DNA of 8,255 nt from Pseudomonadota bacterium. Its GTDB lineage: Bacteria; Myxococcota; UBA9042; PHBI01. The stretch spans positions 1 through 8,255 of the forward strand of contig SXIE01000294.1 of assembly GCA_005772945.1 (NCBI GenBank), given 5' to 3'. Each line of letters starts with the position of its first letter. The first letter of the stretch is position 1. The translations under genes and the position numbers were made by a program. Shown one piece after another: positions 1 through 7,700 of this stretch. The notes beneath the pieces were generated by a model. It saw only the letters and a program-made list of their open reading frames with translations. It was not told where the DNA came from and ran no database searches.

Positions 1-139
1 AGGGACCTCGCGCTCGATATCGAGGGGTCCGCAACAACCTCTTCGACCTTCGACGCACCTGCGCTCTCGGAAACCTCGAAGTCATTCAGGCACGGATTGC
101 CGCATGAAGTATGGACGCGCAACCCGGTCGGCGTTCTAG
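1..139. repeat. Left copy of a 139 bp perfect inverted terminal repeat
   Basis: Bases 1-139 are the exact reverse complement of 8116-8254; base i pairs with base 8255-i, with no mismatch until position 140. By hand count 84 of 139 bases are G or C (about 60%), lower than the coding DNA beside it. The copy holds the last 17 codons and stop (86-88) of the lipoprotein gene on the minus strand. It also contains a 12 bp palindrome at 13-24 inside a larger imperfect hairpin at 3-30. On the plus strand a frame open from base 3 ends in TGA at 105-107, 32 bp short of the repeat edge. That spacing would suit the end of a transposase gene near the tip of an insertion sequence, but I do not recognise the peptide. 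It could also be a linear-replicon end or an assembly-graph effect. The repeat itself is certain; its nature is not. Confidence 0.95.
3..30. other. Imperfect hairpin with 12 bp palindrome in the left repeat
   Basis: GGACCTCG at 3-10 can pair with 21-30 (CGAG, a two-base GG bulge, then GTCC). Overlapping it, CTCGATATCGAG at 13-24 is a perfect 12 bp palindrome. The structure lies at the very edge of the window. It could be a protein-binding site, part of a longer palindrome beyond the edge, or chance in GC-rich DNA. No T-run follows on either strand, so it is not a standard rho-independent terminator. Confidence 0.45.
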
Positions 140-616
140 CCCCGCGCACACCTCGGCGGCGCAGCGATCGCCCGTCGTGCAGGCGTCGCCGTCATCGCAG
201 GCGCCGCCGATCGCGACGTGCACACAGCCGGCCCCCGGCGCGCACGCGTCGCGCGTACACGCGTTGGCGTCGTCGCACTCGGCAGCCGCACCCACACACG
301 CGCTCTGGGCGCACGCGTCGCCGGTCGTGCAGGGGTCGCCGTCGTCGCAGGTCGCGCCGTCGGTGGCCGGGCGCAGGGCGCACTGGCCGCTCACGCACGC
401 GACGAGCTGACACGCGCCGGGAGCGCCGACGAGCGCCGCGCAGTCGCTCGGATCGTCGCATTCCGCCGGCCCGACCTCGCCGACCTCGCTGGTCGTGTCG
501 GACGGTGGGGTGGTGTCGTGATCGGTCGCAGGGTCGTCGCCGCAGGCGGACCCCGCCCAGGCGGCGAACATCGAGGCCAGAAGGAGGCAGGGCCGAAGCC
601 ACGTCGTGACGTTCAT
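86..616 (-). CDS. Probable cysteine-rich lipoprotein, C-terminus encoded by the inverted repeat
   Basis: This is a 176-residue protein. Residues 1-24 form an export signal (MNVTTWLRPCLLLASMFAAW, then AGSA). C25 sits in CGDD, as in many myxobacterial lipoproteins, but the lipobox is weak because residue -3 is G rather than L/V/I. Residues 26-52 are a Thr/Ser/Asp/Pro linker, the usual spacer between lipid anchor and folded domain. Residues 53-157 hold CDD-type cysteine units, with cysteines at 53/59/69/74/79, 90/96/102/107, 114/120/125/131 and 140/146/152/157. The same units occur in the upstream giant protein (its residues 621-724). The start ATG at 616-614 overlaps the upstream TGA (615-613), and GAAGG lies 7 nt before it, so translational coupling is likely. 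Codons 160-176 lie inside the left inverted repeat and use CTA, GAA, CGA and ATA, unlike the preceding strongly GC-ending codons. The gene is therefore probably cut short by the repeat. Function is unknown; a surface-anchored partner of the giant protein is an inference. Confidence 0.8.
   Translation of the reverse strand: MNVTTWLRPCLLLASMFAAWAGSACGDDPATDHDTTPPSDTTSEVGEVGPAECDDPSDCAALVGAPGACQLVACVSGQCALRPATDGATCDDGDPCTTGDACAQSACVGAAAECDDANACTRDACAPGAGCVHVAIGGACDDGDACTTGDRCAAEVCAGLERRPGCASILHAAIRA
146..349 (-). repeat. CDDG-type cysteine-unit repeats in the lipoprotein gene
   Basis: Three successive units start at C90, C114 and C140. Units one and three share CDDGD-x-CTTGD and C-x5-C-x5-C-x4-C spacing; the middle unit (CDDANACTRDAC) is more divergent. 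The nucleotides are also repetitive: near-identical stretches around 173-200 and 325-352 read GTCGTGCAGG followed by a short spacer and GTCGCCGTC on the plus strand. Similar DNA recurs at 5803-6114 in the upstream gene. Such arrays commonly expand and contract by recombination. Confidence 0.8.
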
Positions 617-1704
617 TGACACACCTTCGCTTCCCCGCAGAGGAGGCCGATACATCCACCCACACCGCAGGACCCGCTCGCACATTCGTGGTCGCTGTCG
701 CAGGGCGTACCGACCGCGGCCTTGGTGAGGCAGGCGTTCATCCCCGGCACCCCGGCCGGTCCCCACTGGAAGCTCGCGCAGAACTGGCCCTGGTCGCAGT
801 GATCGTCGCGCGTACACGCGCAGACCGTCGTGCAGGTGCAGTTCGCGGGCGGGGTCGTCATGGGCTGGCCGGCGAGCGGAACGCAGGCGCCACCCCAGTT
901 GCACGCGAGCTGGCATTGCATGCCCGAGCGGCAGTGCTCTTGCGCGTAGCACTCCTGGCCCCGCCCGGCGCTGTTGGCGCCGAAGCAGCGCTTGGGTCCG
1001 AGCCAGCCGCCGCACGCGTCCTTCTTGCACATCTCGCCGCTGTCGCACGGCAACCCGTCCGAGAGATCGCGCACGCAAAGGCCCGGAGTCGCGATCCCGA
1101 GCGCCTCCAAGACGATCGACGGGACCACGCTCGCGGCCGCGCACCACTCGGAGGCGTCGCAGTCGTCGTGGCTGCCGCAGCCGCAGATCCCGCCGACGCA
1201 ATGACCGAACACGCACTCGGCATCGGAGCCGCACGCCTGTCCCGGGAGGCGCAGCGGCGGCGGCGGGGCGACGCACGCGCCGAGCGCGCATACGTTGCCG
1301 TCCGCGCAATCGCTGTCGACGACGCACCGGCATTCCAGGCCGACGCAGGCCCAGCTGGCGCACTCGTCGGCGTTCACGCAGGTCGCGCCGACATCGCGCG
1401 AGCCGCGGGGCCAGAGGCACTCGCGGCCGAGGAAGATGCCAGGTGGCCGGCACACCATGCCGTCTGGACACTGGTCGTCGCCGACGCAACGATCGCCGTT
1501 GCCGATCCGCGGCTGGCAGGTCGGCGGCAGGCACGAGAGCGGACGAAGAAAGTCGCACTCCGAGGCGGTGCACACCAGATCCACCGCGCACTGATCGGCG
1601 ATGCCGGGGTCGCACTCGAAGCCGGGTCCGCCCACGCCCGGCGTGTAGCAGAGGACATGGCAATGGCCGCTCGCGCACATCGCGTCCGAGGCGCACGGCG
1701 AGCC
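613..1704 (-). other. C-terminal array of C-x5-C cysteine units (residues 2091-2453)
   Basis: At least ten units show exactly five residues between a cysteine pair: 2094/2100, 2163/2169, 2199/2205, 2217/2223, 2248/2254, 2266/2272, 2310/2316, 2342/2348, 2387/2393 and 2425/2431. Three of them continue with a second x5 step (2229, 2278, 2399). A typical unit reads G-x-x-C-x5-C-x-(S/D)-G-x-C. This style resembles the Dickkopf-N-like or Stig1-like cysteine-rich segments annotated in many large myxobacterial proteins. It implies disulfide folding outside the cytoplasm. The family name is a resemblance, not an assignment. Confidence 0.75.
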
Positions 1705-4700
1705 ATCGGGAAGCGGATCGAATCGGAGCGCGCCGCAGCTCGGCGGCCCCAGCGTGACGGCGTTGGTCGTGAGCTCGACGCAGACGTCCACGTCGCAGCT
1801 CGGCGCGGCGCTGTGGCAGCCGCCGCAGAAGCGGGCCGGGGCCATCCACGTGAGCGTGCACGACGCGGGTCCGAGATCCACGCCCTGGACCGGCGGGAGA
1901 TCGAGCTCGGTCGCGATGACGAGGCTGGTCTCCGAGAGCGCGATGGCGCCGTCCAGGTGAAAATCCTCCGTCGCGAGGCGGCCCTCGATCGCGACCGAGC
2001 GGCTCGCGGTCGAGGCGCGCGCGAGGCCGCTGATACTGAGCTCGGGCAGATCGTCGGCGGAGATGACGACCGGCCCGACGGTCCCGGTGGCCGTCGCGAC
2101 GAAGCCCGTAGGCGGACTCGGGCAGCTCGCGCCGGGCGGGCAGCCGACCTCGACGGCGACCGTCCCTAGAACCACCCGCCGATCGGAATGGCAGAGGGCG
2201 AGCTTCGCCTGGCCGGACGCCCAATCGCCGAGCGAATCGGCGGAGGCGGCGACGTCGCGCAGGCACACGACGCCGAAGTCGTTCGTGCGCACGAGCGGGA
2301 CCTCTTGGGCGCGAAGCGAGGCGCTGAGCTGGTCCTGGCCCGCATGCGCCTCGATCCTGAACCAGGCCTGTCCGGCCGGGGTCTCGATGACCACACCGCC
2401 CAGGGCATCGACGCCCGAGGACTCGGCCGCCGCGTCACCTCGGACCAGGCGCGCGACGATATGCGCGACCGTCGATCGGAGCGCCGTCGCGACGTTGTTC
2501 GTGAAGCTGCCGTCGAGCCCGACCTGCGACCCGAGGTTGCGCGCGCCGCGCCCGAGGTCCGCGTCGAAGTCGAAGCTGACGAGGAGGTTCGGATCGGCCC
2601 GCGAGATGGGCGGCATCAGCACGGCCTCGCCCGCGACGCGCAGCGCCGGGCGCGCCGATTTCCACAAACGGAAGTCGTCGAGCGTGGCGAGGCCGGAGCC
2701 GATGACGAGCGGGGCGCCCGCGACGTCCGGCGGCGCCGGCGGATAGACGTACCCATCGAGCAGCTGACGCTGGCCATCGACGTAGATCGCGACGTCGAGG
2801 ACGTCGGCGCCAGCGCGTTGAATCGTCTTCCAGGTGACGGCCACGTGCGTCTCGCGCCCGGCTGGCACGACCGGGAGCGCGGTCCTGATCCAGTAGGGCA
2901 AACCAAGCCCGGTGCCCGGCCACACCTCGAAGTTGACGCGCGCGAGGCCCGTGCCCTCGGCATCCCCGAAGCTCACGCGCCAGCCGCGCGCGCCCGTGGC
3001 CCGCGACGCGAGCTGCGCATCGTGCGTGGCCTCGGTCCAGGTCGCGCGCGACACCGTGCCCTCGACCGTGCCCTCGTGCGTCACGTCGAGCGCGGCCGCG
3101 GGGCCGACGCGGATCCCCTCGGCCAGGTCGGCCGGGAAGGTCGCAACCCGACCATAAGGATCGCCCGTCAGCCCCAGCGAAAACAGCCAATGCCCTTTGT
3201 CCACGGTCGAGGGGACCGCGAAGAGCCTCGCGAGGCCGTTCGCATCCGCCTGGGCATACTCGGCGAGCGCGATGCCGGTCGGTCCGAACGAACCGTGCGC
3301 GTGGAGCGTCGCGTCCTCGATCCGCCGCAGCGTGCTCACGTGCAGCCCGGCCGCAAACGTCTGCCCGTCGAAGAGCGCGTCCCGCGACGCGAGCGTCGCC
3401 GACTGGGCCGTCGGTCTGAGTGTGGCCGGCGCAAGCGCGATGGTCGTGGCGGGGCAGGCGCTCGCCGGCCCCTCGCACAGCTCGGGCAGGTCGGCCACGT
3501 CGGACGGAAGACCCAGCGCACCAGTCAGTGCCGCCATGTCCGTGAGCGTGATGACAGTGCTCTCGAGTAGAAGCTGCAGGTACTCGCGGAAGGCCTCTGC
3601 GAGCACCCACCCCTGGTACAAGAGACGGTGCCTGCCGAGCTCCACCTGGTGTGCGAGCTCCAGCTGGTGCGCGAGCTCGAGCGCGGCCTGAATCGCCAGC
3701 GCCCGCGTTGCCGCGCCGGCACGCGCCCCGAGCATGCTGGCGAGGGACACCGCGAGCATCGGATTCGGGACCTCGAGGCGCCAGTCGACGGACCGCCCGA
3801 GGTCGAGCCGCATGGCCACACCGGGCACCGCGACCCCGCCTGGACCGGGCTTCGTCTCGCTGTCGAAGTAGAGCGCCGCATGCACCGCGAGAAGCTGACT
3901 CTGGCTGCCGCTGGCCCGGCAGAACAGGTGGTCGGCGCAGCCACTGTCGAGGCAATTGGCGAGGCCGTCGCCGTCCTCGTCGACCGCTGGGAGGGCGTCG
4001 CAGATCTCGCGGTTCGCCGCCGACACCTCGGGCGGCCAAGCGCCGGAGAGCTTGAGGAAGGCGAGGCCGTCGAGACCGAGGCGCAGGGCGCCGGCGCCGT
4101 CGGGTCGCGTGACGAGAAAGAGGTCGGCCCCTTGCTCGATCGCGAGCCCCGGGACCATGAACGGCTCGTACCAACGACCTTTCGTGTGCAATTTGAGCGA
4201 CACGCGCTCGGTGCTCACCTCGGCGGCGACCCCGGCGGTAACGGCATTGCCGGCCGTCGTGCGCAGCGTGGCCTCGGTCTGGAAACGGAGCCCGCTCGCG
4301 CCGCTGCCGCAGGCCGCGAGATCGAGCGCGATCTCGCCGGCGCCCACCGTGATCGAGGTGATCCCGGGCACGTGATGGTCGGGGCGGACGACCTCGAGCG
4401 GCGCCGCGAGTGCCGCATAGGCCCGCGCGGTGCGGGGCGGCGCGAGCTCGGCGCGCAGATCCACGTCGGCCTCGGTGCCGAGCAGCGGCAACCGCGTGCG
4501 CGTCCTCAGCCACAGGCCCTCTTCCGGCGGCGCCCCGCAGACGGTCCACCCGGCCTGAGCCTCGGACGCGAGACCCAAGCAGAACGGCCCCGGCAGCGGC
4601 GGCAACCCCGGAAGCAAGAGCGGCATCGGAAAATTGAAGAAGCCCGCGACCGACACCGAACCCTCGAGCGTGAAGCCGGGCTCACCGAGCTCGGCATGCA

Positions 4701-7700
4701 CCGTCACGGCGGACTTCAAGGTCTGATCGCAGAGCGGGAACGTGGTCTCGCCGTAGAAATCGACGGTCGTCTCGACCGGCGTACAGACGAGACGCATCGA
4801 CGGAAGCGCGGGCACCGCGCCCTCGAAGATGAAGGGCCGCTGCTGGAGACGACCGCGCCGATGGATATTGATGTGGTCGCTGCCGGTCTCGTCCTCGCGG
4901 TCGTAATCGAGATCAAACGAGAAGTCCTGATGGCTCTCGAGCTCGAGCCGCACGTGGTTGTCGTCGATGGTCCCGAGGACCGTCTGCTCGAAGTGTTGGC
5001 CCATGACGTCGAAGGAGCTCGTCCCGCCGATGGTCGTGTTCCAGCGGGTCGTGTCGAGGCGCTCGGCGACGAGGTGTCCGGCCTTGAGCAGGAAGCGGCA
5101 GAACGAGATCACCGGATCGAGGACGTGGTCCAGCCGAAGCTGCCAGCGGCTCAGCGCATCGAGGTAGAAGTTCGCCTCGACGTCGGTCACGAGCGTCGCC
5201 GGATCGTCGACGAACGGGCGCCATTCGCGGAGGTGAACGACGGCGCTCCCGTCGACGCAGAGCGTGAGCCGCGACCACGCCGAGAGCGTCCCGGGGAGGC
5301 CCGCGAAGAGATCGCTCGAGGCGGTCTCGCCTTCGAGGCAGCCGCTCACGGTGACCGCATCGCCCGCGCCCCCCGGGGCCACGTCGACCGCGAGCGTACC
5401 CGCGAGCTGCGTGCCGGTGATACCGTTCACGGCCGACCGCGCGCTCGCCGTCGCCTGGGCATGCAGCGACCCGTGGCCCGCGCCGTCCCAACACGCCATG
5501 AGCGAGCCCTCGGTCGTCGTGATCGCCCCGTCGCCGAGCTCGGGCAGTTCGGCGAAGAAGCACGCGCCACCGGAGCGCCAGAGGCCACGAAACGGCACGC
5601 GCCCCCAGTACCCGAGCCCCGTCTCGATGACCACGTCGACCAGCGTGTCGTTCGGATGGAAGCACGCCGCGACCGTCACGTCGCAGGCCCCCAAGGGCGC
5701 GCAAGCATTGACATGTTTCGTCCCCGAGAAGCAGACATCGCCCGTCGGCACCGGCAACAACACCTCGCCGAACGGCGGCCCGAGATCGACCGAGCGCACC
5801 TCGCACCCTGGAATCAGCGAGCCCCCGAGACAGGCGCCGTCCTGGCAGATCGTCCCGGTCGTGCAGGGATTCCCGTCGTCGCAGATCCCGCCCACGTCCT
5901 GATGCGTGCACGTCCCGGCGCTGCACGTGTCGGATGTGCACGGGTTACTGTCGTCGCAGAGGTTGTTCTGCGGGACGTTCGAGCACCCGGCGAGCGTGCA
6001 CGTGTCGACCGTGCAGGGCTTGCCGTCGTCGCACGCCGCCGCGACCGGCGTGTGTACGCAGTTGAGCGTCTGACCATCGCAGCGATCGGTCGTGCAGGCG
6101 ACGCCGTCGTCACACGAGGCGCCGCAGCCGGTGCCGTCGTCGGCGATGGTCACGTAGACGCCGGCCGACATGACGAGGTACCCCGCGCCCGGATCGAGGG
6201 TCAGGTAGACCGACTCGATCCCTTCGACGAGCGCGTCGTTCACGGGCGTCACCGGCACCGCGAGCGCGCCCTTGGCCGGATCCACGACAAAGGGGATCGT
6301 GAGCGCCGCGTAGTCCTCGCCCGGCGCGGCGTAGCTCCCGCCCGCCGTCACGACCGTGGCGTTCACCGTCACCGGCGCAAGGTCGCGCACGAGGCCCGCA
6401 CACGCCCCGGGTGCGGCCGTCAGGAACGGAAGGTGCGTCACCTCCCCCGCGATCGTGTCGCCCGATCCGGGCCCGCCGCCGCCCGGCCCGTCGGGCGCGC
6501 CCCACCAGTTGCCGCGCGCGTCGCTCCTTCCCTGCACCGCGTTCGCGGCGTTGCCGACGAAGCAGCTGCCGGTGACCGAGTACGCCGTTCCGTCCGAGTA
6601 GATCGCGGCGCCGCGCGTGGAGAGCGACACCGTGAACTCGCCGGCGGCCCCGCTCTCGGCCGCCTCGGGCACCGTGGCCGCGATCGAGGCGACGTAGACC
6701 GGGTCGTCGTTGCCGACGAAGATCGTGTTCGTGATCGCGGTCGGCCCGCCGATGAAGAGCGCGCCGCCGGAGGAATGCGTGTAGCCCGGGATGGTGGTCC
6801 CGCGGTTGTGATCGAACGTGCAACCGTCGATGGTCGTGAGGCCCGAGCCGGTGATGAAGGCGGCCCCGCCCTGGGTGCTGGTATTGCCGGTGAACGTGCA
6901 GTCCTCGACCGTGACGACGCTGGTCGCGAGGGCCGCGCCGAGGAACGCGGCCCCGCCTTGGTAGGCGCCTTCGTTGTCGGTGAAGGTCGAGCCGCGCAGC
7001 GTCAGCGGGCTCGCGAGGACCGCGGACAGTGCGGCCGCGGTCCCGGGCGCCGTGTTGGCCTCGAAGACGCAGTCCTCGACCAGGGTCTCCGAGCCACCGC
7101 CGGAGTTGCCGAGCGCGAGGGCCGGGGCGCCGGTGTTGCCGACGAAGCGCGTGCGCTTGACGGTGATGCCGCCGGTGGCGCCCACAATCCAGACCCCGGA
7201 GAACTGGCCGTTCCCGGTGGCGGTGTTGCCCGTGATGACATTCTGATCGAGCAGCACGTCGCCGTCGAGCCCGCCACCGCCCGCAAGGACGGCGCCGTCC
7301 GGGGCGGTGTTCGCATCGAACGTCGAGCCCGTCAGCGTGAAGCCGCCGTTCATGTACTGGCCAGAGATGGCCGAGGCGCTGGCGCGTGCGACGTTCCGCT
7401 CGAAGCGCGAGCCGGTGACCGTCACGGCACCACCCATCCACCACGCGATGGCCCCCCCCGAATCCGCCGCGTTGCCGACGAACGTGCAGCTCCGGATGGT
7501 GAGCGACCCTTCAGACCCGCCTCCGTAGCCGTTGATCGCGCCACCCGTGTGGCCGTTCGGCGCCAGGCCGCTGTCGAAGGTGATCCCCTCGAAGGAGGTG
7601 TGGACGCTCGCGGCGACCTGGATGATCCGGAACGGCGGGGCCAGCGCGTCGCGCTTCAGGATCGTCACGCCGGCGCCGGCACCGACGAAGGTGACGTCGC

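Noticed and set aside
1..139. Terminal repeat as an integron attC site
   Set aside because: The edge sequence GTTCTAG does not match the GTTRRRY core, no matching inverse core is seen at the other side, and no integrase or cassette series is present.
146..349. Regular DNA repeats that could suggest a CRISPR array
   Set aside because: The repeats are in frame, encode CDDG cysteine units, differ from one another, and lack unique spacers of constant length.
97..609. Plus-strand Arg-rich frame opposite the lipoprotein gene
   Set aside because: Long runs of Arg and Ser without any motif indicate an antisense shadow; only its first few codons lie in the repeat.
617..2266. Extension of the lipoprotein reading frame upstream to 2266
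   Set aside because: This part overlaps the giant gene in another frame and translates to Arg-rich, low-complexity sequence. The signal peptide and ATGA overlap fix the start at 616.
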